Assembly: GCA_025455795.1 (NCBI GenBank)
Contig: JALOLW010000037.1
Span: forward strand, 1 to 15,199
Length of the DNA: 15,199 nucleotides
Source: Spirosomataceae bacterium
GTDB taxonomy: Bacteria > Bacteroidota > Bacteroidia > Cytophagales > Spirosomataceae
Direction of reading: 5' to 3'
Shown: piece by piece, positions 1 to 6,722 of the stretch
Position numbering within the stretch: position 1 is the stretch's first letter
Layout of the letters: every line of letters starts with the position of its first letter
Translations under genes and position numbers: made by a program
Notes under the pieces: generated by a model
Database searches by the model: none
What the model saw: only the letters and a program-made list of their open reading frames with translations
Told to the model about the DNA's origin: nothing

Positions 1-57
1 AAAATCTGCCCAAAAACAGCTAAAATCGCGGTAAATTTCTACGCTTTCCTACTATGA
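1..57 (+). other. Left edge; possible 3' end of an upstream gene
   Basis: Reading from base 1, one frame stays open until a TGA at 55-57. That stop overlaps the murD ATG (54-56) as ATGA, the usual geometry for translationally coupled genes. In Bacteroidota dcw clusters the gene before murD is normally mraY, but the 18 residues visible here do not show a recognisable MraY C-terminus. The other two frames close earlier, at 21-23 and 32-34. The open frame may therefore be chance, and no gene is assigned. Confidence 0.2.
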
Positions 58-1415
58 GTGTTTCTAAGGTTTCAAAAATCGCCATCCTCGGCGGGGGAGA
101 GAGTGGCGTCGGGGCGGCATTGTTGGCGCAAGCCAAAGGCTACGACGTTTTTTTGTCGGACAAAGGCCCTTTGCAAAAAAAATACCGCCAAATCCTTCAA
201 CAGCAAGGCATTGCGTTTGAAGAAAACCAACACACCGAGGCCCAAATTTTGGCCGCCGATGAGGTCATCAAAAGCCCGGGCATTCCCGACAAAGTACCAC
301 TTATCCAACAACTCTACGCCCAAGGTACGCCCGTCATTTCGGAGATTGAGTTTGCGGCTCGCTACACCAAAGCCAAGTTTATCGGTATTACGGGCAGCAA
401 CGGCAAAACCACCACCACGCTTCTGGCGTACCACCTACTCAAATCAGCGGGCATCAATGTGGGTTTGGGGGGCAATATCGGCGACAGCATCGCCAAGCAG
501 GTCATCGAAGACACCTTCGACTGGTTTGTACTCGAAATCAGCAGTTTTCAATTGGACAATATGTATCAGTTCAAAGCCGACGTGGGTATTTTGCTCAACA
601 TCACCCCCGACCACTTGGACCGCTACAACTACCTCTTCCAGAACTACGTCAATTCTAAGTTTCGGTTGTTGCAAAACATGACCGCCACCGACGATTTCAT
701 CTATTTTGCCGACAATCCTGCCATCGCCCAAGAACTTTCGCTTAAATCTTTCAATGTCAATCACTTGCCCATTTCTTTCCAAAAAAAGGAGGAAAATAGC
801 GGTTTTTTCAACGACGGCGTTTTGCAATTAAATTACAAAGGCCGTACTTTTGACATCAATGCGCGTGAATTGCCAATTCAAGGCCCGCACAATGCCATCA
901 ACGCTATGGCCGCCACGCTCGCCGCAATGGCTGTGGGGCTAAGTGACGAACAAATTGTGGCGGGATTGAAGAGTTTTGAAAACGCCTCCCACCGACTCGA
1001 ACCTGCGGGTCAAATCAACGGTGTGAGGTTTGTCAATGACTCCAAAGCGACCAATGTGGACTCGGTGTTTTACGCGCTCAATAGTTACGATACCCCTATA
1101 ATTTGGATAGCTGGCGGACAAGACAAAGGCAACGATTATACCCAAATCGAGTCTTTGGTGCGCCAAAAAGTAAAAGCCCTTATCTGTCTGGGCAAAGACA
1201 ACAGTAAACTTCTCTCGTTTTTTACGCCTATCGTCCCCGTAGTCATTGAGACTCAGGAGGTAGAACAGGCGGTTCGGTACGCTATGTCTTTCGGTCAGCC
1301 CGACGACGTGGTGCTGCTGTCGCCTGCGTGTGCCAGTTTTGACCTTTTCAAAAATTACGAAGACCGTGGCAATCAATTTAAGGCGGCGGTCAAACGTTTT
1401 TTAGAAACTAACTAA
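54..1415 (+). CDS. murD: UDP-N-acetylmuramoyl-L-alanine--D-glutamate ligase MurD
   Basis: Cytoplasmic Mur ligase that adds D-glutamate to UDP-MurNAc-L-Ala with ATP, the second amino-acid step of peptidoglycan precursor synthesis. The 453 residues match the family length. An N-terminal Rossmann-type UDP-binding domain carries GGGESGVG (13-20). The central ATPase domain has the P-loop GSNGKTTT (114-121), EISSFQLD (161-168) and NITPDHLDRY (182-191). The C-terminal ligand domain has GPHNAINA (277-284), HRLE (313-316), NDSKATN (328-334) and SPACASFD (423-430), followed by a YEDRGN stretch. The ATG at 54 leaves about seven residues before the first beta strand, as expected. ftsW follows after 6 bases, so the two are surely cotranscribed. 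Identity is not in doubt; MurC in the same window is distinguished by its GTHGKTTT loop. Confidence 0.97.
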   Translation: MSVSKVSKIAILGGGESGVGAALLAQAKGYDVFLSDKGPLQKKYRQILQQQGIAFEENQHTEAQILAADEVIKSPGIPDKVPLIQQLYAQGTPVISEIEFAARYTKAKFIGITGSNGKTTTTLLAYHLLKSAGINVGLGGNIGDSIAKQVIEDTFDWFVLEISSFQLDNMYQFKADVGILLNITPDHLDRYNYLFQNYVNSKFRLLQNMTATDDFIYFADNPAIAQELSLKSFNVNHLPISFQKKEENSGFFNDGVLQLNYKGRTFDINARELPIQGPHNAINAMAATLAAMAVGLSDEQIVAGLKSFENASHRLEPAGQINGVRFVNDSKATNVDSVFYALNSYDTPIIWIAGGQDKGNDYTQIESLVRQKVKALICLGKDNSKLLSFFTPIVPVVIETQEVEQAVRYAMSFGQPDDVVLLSPACASFDLFKNYEDRGNQFKAAVKRFLETN

Positions 1416-1421
1416 CCCAAA

Positions 1422-2597
1422 ATGGAAAACGAGAACGTTGCTTCTACCCAAATCTCGGCCTTGACCATGGCCGACCGCTGGCAAAATGCCAAAGAATGGA
1501 TGCGCCAAAACCTCAAAGGCGACATCGTGATTTGGATTGTCGTCGGGCTGCTGTCGCTTGTCAGTATGCTCATTGTATATAGTGCCACTGGCACGCTTGC
1601 CTATCAACGCGGGGGCGGCTATCCCGAGACTTTTCTGCTCAAACACGCTTTCTTTACTTTTCTGGGGCTCCTGCTGATGTGGGCGGTACACCGCATCAAC
1701 TACACGCGCTTTTCACGCTTGTCGCGGGTAGCGTTGCTCATTTCGATTCCGCTGTTAATTTTGGTCAAAGTGGCGGGGGTTACTGTCAACGGTGCCACGC
1801 GCTGGTTGGCGATTCCTGGCACGGGTTTGACCTTTCAACCCTCTGATTTTGCGCGACTTGCGCTGATTGCCAACTTGGCTGCCATGCTTGCCAAACGTCA
1901 GCGGGTACAGTATGACTGGCAGATTTTCAACAAAATGATTTTGTGGGTAGGCATCATCTGCTTTTTGATAGCCCTTACCAGTACTTCTACGGCGGTTTTG
2001 CTCGGGCTTTCGTGCTTTTTGATGTTGTACATCGGGCGTGTACCTGGCAAGTATCTCTTTGCGATGATACTCGCAGTTGGCCTTACGGGTGCGTTGGGAT
2101 TGGTGTTGGGCGAACGTCTTGGTACTGCCAAAGGACGCATCGAACGTTTCCGTAGTCGTGACGAATACCAAGCCAAACAGGGTTTTATTGCCATTGCCAA
2201 CGGGGGTACATTTGGGCAGGGACTTGGCAACAGTCACCAACGAAATTACCTCACCCAAGCCTATTCCGATTTTATTTATGCTATCATTGTAGAAGAATAC
2301 GGATTGATTGGAGGTATTTTTGTGCTGATTCTGTACACCGTTTTGCTCATTCGAGGGATTCAAAACATCAACCTTACCAATCGAGCTTTTGGCGGACTAC
2401 TCTCCGCAGGACTTACGTTGAGTATTGGTTTACAGGCATTTACCAACATGGCCGTGGCCGTTGGGCTATTTCCCGTGACGGGTCAGCCGTTGCCGTTGTT
2501 GAGCATGGGCGGTACGTCTATTATTTTTACGTGTATTGCGCTCGGCATTATCCTCAGCGTAAGCCGAGGCGAAATCGAAGAAAAAGATAGTTTATAA
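1422..2597 (+). CDS. ftsW: Septal peptidoglycan glycosyltransferase FtsW (SEDS family)
   Basis: Integral membrane SEDS polymerase that joins lipid II into septal glycan together with a class B penicillin-binding protein (FtsI, normally encoded further upstream in dcw clusters). The 391 residues start with about 33 cytoplasmic residues, then multiple hydrophobic segments beginning near residue 35. Family motifs are NGATRWL (123-129), FQPSDFARL (138-146), GQGLGNS (265-271), YSDFIYAI (281-288) and the C-terminal FPVTGQPLPLLSMGGTS (350-366). Asp283 lines up with the catalytic acidic residue of the family. The usual E/QPD-type motif after the mid-protein helix is replaced by TSTSTAV (186-192). RodA is the alternative, but the position between murD and murG favours FtsW. 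The start at 1422 lies 6 bases after murD; a second in-frame ATG at 1467 is possible. Confidence 0.95.
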   Translation: MENENVASTQISALTMADRWQNAKEWMRQNLKGDIVIWIVVGLLSLVSMLIVYSATGTLAYQRGGGYPETFLLKHAFFTFLGLLLMWAVHRINYTRFSRLSRVALLISIPLLILVKVAGVTVNGATRWLAIPGTGLTFQPSDFARLALIANLAAMLAKRQRVQYDWQIFNKMILWVGIICFLIALTSTSTAVLLGLSCFLMLYIGRVPGKYLFAMILAVGLTGALGLVLGERLGTAKGRIERFRSRDEYQAKQGFIAIANGGTFGQGLGNSHQRNYLTQAYSDFIYAIIVEEYGLIGGIFVLILYTVLLIRGIQNINLTNRAFGGLLSAGLTLSIGLQAFTNMAVAVGLFPVTGQPLPLLSMGGTSIIFTCIALGIILSVSRGEIEEKDSL

Positions 2598-2619
2598 GCC
2601 CCAACCCCGAAGGGGCTTA
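2595..2619 (-). repeat. C/G-block palindrome, inverted copy (REP-like), after ftsW
   Basis: TAAGCCCC (2595-2602) pairs with GGGGCTTA (2612-2619), an 8-bp stem. An inner CCCC (2605-2608) can pair instead with the same GGGG block, giving two competing hairpins. On the minus strand the order is AAGCCCC, TTC, GGGG, TT, GGGGCTT, the same block order as the element at 6682-6708. It overlaps the ftsW stop codon. No T-run follows on the + strand, so it does not look like a factor-independent terminator. Confidence 0.6.
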
Positions 2620-2631
2620 AAATTCCAAAAA

Positions 2632-2655
2632 CCCCCCCATCGGGGGACGGGGGGC
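2632..2655 (+). repeat. C/G-block palindrome (REP-like) just before murG
   Basis: A run of seven C (2632-2638), ATC, five G (2642-2646), AC, then six G (2649-2654) and C. The core CCCCCATCGGGGG (2634-2646) is identical to 6685-6697 ahead of ftsA. The C-block can pair with either G-block. The element ends 8 bases before the murG ATG, inside the region a ribosome would cover, so folding in the mRNA could affect murG translation (inference). Confidence 0.6.
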
Positions 2656-2663
2656 TGGATTTC

Positions 2664-3749
2664 ATGAAAAAAGTTATCATCAGCGGTGGCGGCACGGGCG
2701 GGCATATTTATCCCGCTATTGCCATTGCCAACGCCCTCAAAGAAGCCGATGCCAGCATCGAAATCCTGTTTGTGGGGGCGTTGGGCAAAATGGAAATGGA
2801 AAAAGTACCCAAAGCGGGCTACAACATCATCGGGCTACCCATTACGGGCATCAAGCGCGAACTGTCGGTGGACAACCTATCGTTTCCGCTCAAACTCGTC
2901 CGTAGCCTGTTGAAAGCGCGCAGCATTATCAAAGATTTCAAGCCCGACGTGGCCGTTGGGGTGGGAGGGTTTGCGAGTGGGCCACTGTTGATGATTGCGT
3001 CTTTGATGGGGATTCCGACCTTGATTCAAGAGCAAAATTCCTACGCGGGTATCACCAACAAACTGCTGGCCAAACGCGCCAAAGCCATCTGTGTGGCGTA
3101 CCCTAATATGGAGCGTTTTTTTCCAAAAAACAAAATCATCGTAACGGGCAATCCCGTGCGAAGCGATATTTTGGATGCGGCCTCCAAGCGGCAAGTGGCG
3201 TATGAGCATTTTGGGCTGAATCCCAACCGCAAAACGTTGCTTGTGATAGGAGGAAGTCTGGGGGCCAAAACCATCAACGAAAGCATTGAAGCAGGCTTAA
3301 AAATGCTCACCGACGCGGGCTATCAGGTGCTTTGGCAAACGGGCAAACCCTACGCTGAACGCGCCCAAGATGCCGTCAAAAAAATAGCCAATGTGGTAGC
3401 ATCGGATTTTATTTACGAGATGGATTTGGCCTACGCCGTGTCCGACGTGGTGGTGTCGCGGGCGGGGGCGTTGTCGGTATCGGAGTTGTGCTTGGTAGCC
3501 AAGCCTGCTATATTGGTGCCGTTTCCGTTTGCCTCCGAAGACCACCAAACCCAAAACGCGATGAGTTTGGTAGAACAAAACGCCGCGCTACTCGTCAAAG
3601 ACAAAGATGCCAAAGAAGAACTGGTCCAAACGGCCTTGCGACTGTTGCAGGATGCTGATAAACAACGAGAATTGAGTCAAAACATTCAAAAACTTGCCAA
3701 GCCTAACGCCGCCAAAGAAATCGCCGAAGTGGTGCGGGGACTGGTTTAA
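2664..3749 (+). CDS. murG: Lipid II synthase MurG (UDP-GlcNAc transferase)
   Basis: Peripheral membrane glycosyltransferase that transfers GlcNAc from UDP-GlcNAc to lipid I (undecaprenyl-PP-MurNAc-pentapeptide), making lipid II on the inner face of the cytoplasmic membrane. The 361 residues have the GT-B two-domain layout. The N-domain has glycine loop SGGGTGGHIYPA (7-18) and GVGGFASGP (99-107). The C-domain has GGSLGA (196-201), VSRAGALSVSEL (264-275) and FPFASEDHQTQNA (287-299), which include the UDP-GlcNAc-binding acidic and Gln residues. The start is the first codon of a canonical beta strand (MKKVIISGG). It sits 66 bases after ftsW, a gap filled by the two palindromes. Downstream, 13 bases separate it from the inserted toxin-antitoxin module instead of the expected murC. 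Confidence 0.97.
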   Translation: MKKVIISGGGTGGHIYPAIAIANALKEADASIEILFVGALGKMEMEKVPKAGYNIIGLPITGIKRELSVDNLSFPLKLVRSLLKARSIIKDFKPDVAVGVGGFASGPLLMIASLMGIPTLIQEQNSYAGITNKLLAKRAKAICVAYPNMERFFPKNKIIVTGNPVRSDILDAASKRQVAYEHFGLNPNRKTLLVIGGSLGAKTINESIEAGLKMLTDAGYQVLWQTGKPYAERAQDAVKKIANVVASDFIYEMDLAYAVSDVVVSRAGALSVSELCLVAKPAILVPFPFASEDHQTQNAMSLVEQNAALLVKDKDAKEELVQTALRLLQDADKQRELSQNIQKLAKPNAAKEIAEVVRGLV

Positions 3750-3762
3750 AATACCAAAACTT

Positions 3763-3972
3763 ATGGAGCCTATTTTAATACACCCATTGCATGAAGGAGT
3801 TATGGATATTTTAAGAGATTTAGAAAAAGTAAATCTCTTGAAAATCTCCAAGCCTATTCATTCTGGTAAAACTCCTCCCAAAAAACTTTCTGAAAGATTA
3901 CGTGGCAGCATATCTCACGAAACCGCAGAAGCACTCATCAATCTCCGAAACGAATGGGAAAGAAATATTTGA
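3763..3972 (+). CDS. Putative antitoxin of a PIN-domain toxin-antitoxin pair
   Basis: A 69-residue, charged protein directly before a PIN-domain toxin and overlapping it by 19 bases, the normal order and coupling of type II modules. The C-terminal part (KLSERLRGSISHETAE, then a helix ending NEWERNI) resembles the toxin-binding tails of small Bacteroidota antitoxins. The N-terminal part (MEPILIHPLHEGV) looks like the short beta strand plus helix of such antitoxins. In pairs of this kind the antitoxin neutralises the ribonuclease and often represses its own promoter; neither can be shown here. I chose the ATG at 3763, 13 bases after the murG stop. The frame extends upstream to 3694, but that part lies inside murG. 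It is more AT-rich than the flanking mur genes, suggesting acquisition. The exact antitoxin family is not certain. Confidence 0.7.
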   Translation: MEPILIHPLHEGVMDILRDLEKVNLLKISKPIHSGKTPPKKLSERLRGSISHETAEALINLRNEWERNI

Positions 3973-4349
3973 TAGACACCAATGTGATTTCCAAGTTTTT
4001 GGAAGAAACACTCCCTAAAAAAGCCATGAATTGGGTAGGAGAATTAATTGATAATGGAACAAATATCTCCATCATCAACAAAATAGAACTTTTATCTTAC
4101 GAACCACCCAAAGAACAAATGGACGCTATTAGAGAATTGATTGACAACGTTTTTATTTACCCACTGGATAATATTATTGCGGAAAAAGCTGCAGAAATTC
4201 GACGAAAACATACGATTAAGTTACCTGATTCGGTAATTGCTGCAACCGCATTAGTACATGACTTGACAATTATAACTATCAATGAAACCGATTTTTCTAA
4301 AATACCACACGTATCTTATATCAATCCCAGTAAACGCTTTGACACTTAA
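3954..4349 (+). CDS. PIN-domain ribonuclease toxin, VapC-like
   Basis: A 131-residue PIN-domain protein, the usual length for VapC toxins, which are Mg-dependent endoribonucleases that cut tRNA or rRNA and stop growth when free of antitoxin. It shows the acidic active-site set: Asp8 in LIDTNV (6-11), Glu45 in NKIELL (42-47), Asp92 in LPDSVIAATAL (90-100), and a fourth polar group in NETDF (110-114, Asp113). It starts inside the antitoxin gene. Its TAA (4347-4349) is followed with no spacing by the murC ATG, so ribosomes ending on the toxin could reinitiate on murC. It is AT-rich compared with murG and murC. The RNA target cannot be read from the sequence. The active site looks intact, so it is not a decayed copy. 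Confidence 0.85.
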   Translation: MGKKYLIDTNVISKFLEETLPKKAMNWVGELIDNGTNISIINKIELLSYEPPKEQMDAIRELIDNVFIYPLDNIIAEKAAEIRRKHTIKLPDSVIAATALVHDLTIITINETDFSKIPHVSYINPSKRFDT

Positions 4350-5732
4350 ATGACGCTCAATAATTACAAATACATCTATTTTCTCGGTATCGGCGGGATT
4401 GGCATGAGTGCTTTGGCGCGGTGGTTTCGCATCAATGGCTTTGAAGTAGCTGGCTATGACCGTACTTCTACACTCCTCACCGATTCCCTTCAAATCGAAG
4501 GCATCCAAGTACATTTTGCCGATGCTGTCGAGCTCATACCTGCCGATTTTTTGGACAATCCCGCCCAAACGTTGGTCGTTCTCACACCTGCTGTCCCCAA
4601 AGACCATTTGGAATATAACTATCTCAAAAACAATGGCTTTACAATTCAAAAACGCTCGCAAGTGTTAGGACTGATAACAGGTGAGATGTTTACGATAGGG
4701 GTGGCAGGTACGCACGGCAAAACCACCACGTCTTCGATGGTGGCGCATTTGCTTAGGCACAGCGGGGTCAATTGCGCGGCGTTTTTGGGGGGAATCACCC
4801 AAAACTACGGCACTAATATGCTCCTCAACGAGCCTAACGACGATTTGAGTCAAGTGCCTTGTGTCGTAGAAGCCGACGAATTTGACCGCTCTTTCTTGAC
4901 GCTTTTCCCTGACATCGCTATCGTCACCTCCACCGACGCCGACCACTTGGATATTTATGGCAGTCACGACTCGGTCTTGGAATCATTTGCGATGTACGTA
5001 AGCCAAATCAAACCCACGGGAAAGCTGTTGATGCGGCACGGGCTGGAGTTGACCGATAAAACTCCGGCCAAAGTCGAAACGTACAGCCTTAATGAGGGCG
5101 ATTATCACGCCGAAAACGTCCGCATCGAAAACGCCTGTTTTGTGTTTGATGCGGTACATCCCAACGGAATCATCCAAAATATCAACCTACAAGTCCCTGG
5201 TTTTCACAACGTTGAAAATGCTCTTGCTGCCGTAGCAATAGGGTTGGCAGTAGGGCTTTCGGAAAATCAAATCAGAGAAGCTATCAATACTTTTGGCGGT
5301 GTCAAGCGGCGATTTGAGTATTATTTAAAAACCGACCAAAAGGTGTTTATTGACGATTATGCCCATCATCCCGCCGAAGTAGCGGCGTTTTTGACATCGC
5401 TCAAAGCCCTCTACCCCGACCGCCACGTGACGGCTATTTTTCAGCCACATCTGTACTCACGTACGCGCGATTTTGCCGAAGATTTTGCCCAAAGCCTATC
5501 CATCGCCGACAGCGTGGTGCTGCTCGACATTTACCCCGCGCGTGAGCTGCCCATCGAAGGTGTAAGTTCCGATTTGATTTTTGATAAAATTACTTGTGAC
5601 AAAACGCTTTGCGTCAAGTCAGCATTGTTAAAAACCATCGCCAGTCGTTCTACCGACGTGGTGGCAACCATCGGCGCGGGCGATATTGATACTTTTATCC
5701 CGCAAATAAAAGCCGTCTTGTCAAAAGGATAA
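4350..5732 (+). CDS. murC: UDP-N-acetylmuramate--L-alanine ligase MurC
   Basis: Cytoplasmic ligase adding L-alanine to UDP-MurNAc with ATP, the first amino-acid step of the stem peptide. The 460 residues are family length. The N-domain has GIGGIGMSALA (13-23). The ATPase domain has GTHGKTTT (120-127), the MurC-specific form of the Mur P-loop, then EADEFDRSF (174-182) and DADHLDIY (196-203). The C-domain has HNVENALAA (286-294), RRFE (320-323), DDYAHHP (335-341) and FQPHLYSR (364-371). Asp-Tyr-Ala-His-His is typical of MurC and Mpl; the length, HNVENALAA region and dcw context favour MurC. Its ATG begins on the base after the toxin stop, so its translation now depends on, or is coupled to, the inserted module rather than murG. 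Confidence 0.96.
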   Translation: MTLNNYKYIYFLGIGGIGMSALARWFRINGFEVAGYDRTSTLLTDSLQIEGIQVHFADAVELIPADFLDNPAQTLVVLTPAVPKDHLEYNYLKNNGFTIQKRSQVLGLITGEMFTIGVAGTHGKTTTSSMVAHLLRHSGVNCAAFLGGITQNYGTNMLLNEPNDDLSQVPCVVEADEFDRSFLTLFPDIAIVTSTDADHLDIYGSHDSVLESFAMYVSQIKPTGKLLMRHGLELTDKTPAKVETYSLNEGDYHAENVRIENACFVFDAVHPNGIIQNINLQVPGFHNVENALAAVAIGLAVGLSENQIREAINTFGGVKRRFEYYLKTDQKVFIDDYAHHPAEVAAFLTSLKALYPDRHVTAIFQPHLYSRTRDFAEDFAQSLSIADSVVLLDIYPARELPIEGVSSDLIFDKITCDKTLCVKSALLKTIASRSTDVVATIGAGDIDTFIPQIKAVLSKG

Positions 5733-5766
5733 AATAACGAATATCGGCTAACAAATAACAGAAAAA

Positions 5767-6528
5767 ATGAAACGTTGGATTTGGATAATTGGAGGCGTAT
5801 TGGTGTTGGGTGGACTCCTTATTTTCACAGAACTGCGCCAAAAAAGCAAACGCTGCGAAGGGGTCATTGTCAAATTGGACGACCGCGCTGAATACCCTTT
5901 TTTTACCGAACAAGACATCAAAAACTTGGTGTCTGTCAATGGCGTGGACAGAATTGAGGGGATGCTGTTTTCAGAAATCAACTTAGACGGACTCGAAAGA
6001 CGAGTCACGCGCAACCGTTTGATAAAAAAATGTGAGATATATGAAGATTTATCGGGAAATTTGGTGGTAGCAATCCAACAACAGAATCCCGTAGGACGGC
6101 TCGTCAGCGCAGCTTCAGAGGACCAAGCAAAAGATGCGACCAAAGGCGGCTACCTTACCGACACGGGGGAGTTGATTCAGCTTTCATCGCGGTTTACGGC
6201 ACGAACAGTACTCGTTTCGGGGGAGTTTTTCAACAACTTGAAAAATTTAAAGTCCCCACAAGGACAGAATTTGCTGACTTTTTTGAAAGATTTGCAACAA
6301 AATCCCTTTTGGAAGTCTCAAATCACCGAAGTAATCGTGGCCAAAGACGCCGAAATGACGCTTATCCCACAAGTAGGACAGCACGAAATAGATTTTGGTT
6401 TGCCCGCAGAAGCAATGATGAAGTTTGAAAAACTGAAAATTTTTTACAAGAATATTCTCCCACACCAAGGCTGGGAAAAATACAAACGAGTAAGTGTGAA
6501 GTTTAGAAATCAAATCGTGTGCGAGTGA
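5767..6528 (+). CDS. ftsQ: Cell division protein FtsQ
   Basis: Bitopic membrane protein that links early and late divisome parts in the periplasm. The 253 residues have a very short cytoplasmic end (MKR), one membrane segment (about 4-21), then an extracytoplasmic region. PFFTEQDIKNLV (44-55) fits the start of a POTRA-like domain. GGYLTDTGELIQLS (127-140) matches the beta-domain signature in which family members read Y-x-D-x-x-G, and the C-terminus VSVKFRNQIVC (242-252) matches the pattern seen in Bacteroidota FtsQ. Sequence conservation in this family is low, so the call leans on topology and on the murC-ftsQ-ftsA position. It starts 34 bases after murC behind an AT-rich, G-poor leader without a strong ribosome site. 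A 194-base spacer follows before ftsA. Confidence 0.9.
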   Translation: MKRWIWIIGGVLVLGGLLIFTELRQKSKRCEGVIVKLDDRAEYPFFTEQDIKNLVSVNGVDRIEGMLFSEINLDGLERRVTRNRLIKKCEIYEDLSGNLVVAIQQQNPVGRLVSAASEDQAKDATKGGYLTDTGELIQLSSRFTARTVLVSGEFFNNLKNLKSPQGQNLLTFLKDLQQNPFWKSQITEVIVAKDAEMTLIPQVGQHEIDFGLPAEAMMKFEKLKIFYKNILPHQGWEKYKRVSVKFRNQIVCE

Positions 6529-6534
6529 GAAGTA

Positions 6535-6568
6535 GCCCCCTCTAAATCTCCCCCAATAGGGGAGACTT
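6535..6568 (-). repeat. C/G-block palindrome, inverted longer variant, after ftsQ
   Basis: TCTCCCC (6547-6553) pairs with GGGGAGA (6559-6565) around a five-base loop. An extra GCCCCC block lies at 6535-6540 and CTT follows the stem. On the minus strand the block order is AAG, CCCC, GGGGG, TTT, GGGGGC with extra bases between, the same plan as the 6682-6708 element but longer. It starts 6 bases after the ftsQ stop. No T-run follows, so a role as a simple terminator is not supported. Confidence 0.55.
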
Positions 6569-6585
6569 GATGTTGCTGATAATTA

Positions 6586-6610
6586 AAGTATTACAAAAAA
6601 ATAAATACTT
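6586..6610. repeat. AT-rich inverted repeat in the ftsQ-ftsA spacer
   Basis: AAGTATT (6586-6592) and AATACTT (6604-6610) form perfect 7-bp arms around an 11-base A-rich centre. This could be a protein-binding site or a weak hairpin, or chance in AT-rich DNA. The remainder of 6529-6722 holds two C/G palindromes and about 70 bases (6611-6680) in which I see no convincing promoter. Confidence 0.3.
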
Positions 6611-6681
6611 GAAAATTTTTGCTCGACTACTTAATAGTAAACAGTACGCAAAGTAGCAATCTATAACCGCCCAACCTAGGA

Positions 6682-6708
6682 AAGCCCCCATCGGGGGTTT
6701 GGGGGCTT
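6682..6708 (+). repeat. C/G-block palindrome (REP-like) before ftsA
   Basis: AAGCCCCC (6682-6689) pairs with GGGGGCTT (6701-6708), with ATC, a second GGGGG block (6693-6697) and TTT between. The C-block can instead pair with the nearer G-block across ATC. The core CCCCCATCGGGGG is identical to the element before murG (2634-2646). It ends 14 bases before the ftsA ATG, and both copies are followed by a TTTC just before the start codon. Confidence 0.6.
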
Positions 6709-6722
6709 AAATCATAATTTTC

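Noticed and set aside
58..681. Second + strand frame of 207 codons over the murD 5' half
   Set aside because: Out-of-frame reading of murD, rich in Ser/Thr/Arg/Pro without motifs; murD is unambiguous.
2595..2656. Palindromes before murG as intrinsic terminators
   Set aside because: Stems are GC-rich but no U-run follows on either strand, and murG has no obvious separate promoter.
3694..3762. Longer N-terminus for the antitoxin
   Set aside because: These 23 codons lie inside the murG C-terminus in another frame and do not look like an antitoxin N-terminus; the ATG at 3763 after the murG stop is better.
5425..5432. Additional CACGTG inside murC as a third parS
   Set aside because: The flanks do not match (GCCACGTGAC); the TTTC and GRAACA arms of parS are missing.
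6614..6621. AATTTTTG as a -7 promoter element for ftsA
   Set aside because: One mismatch to TAnnTTTG and no TTG within 17-23 bases upstream; likely chance in AT-rich DNA.
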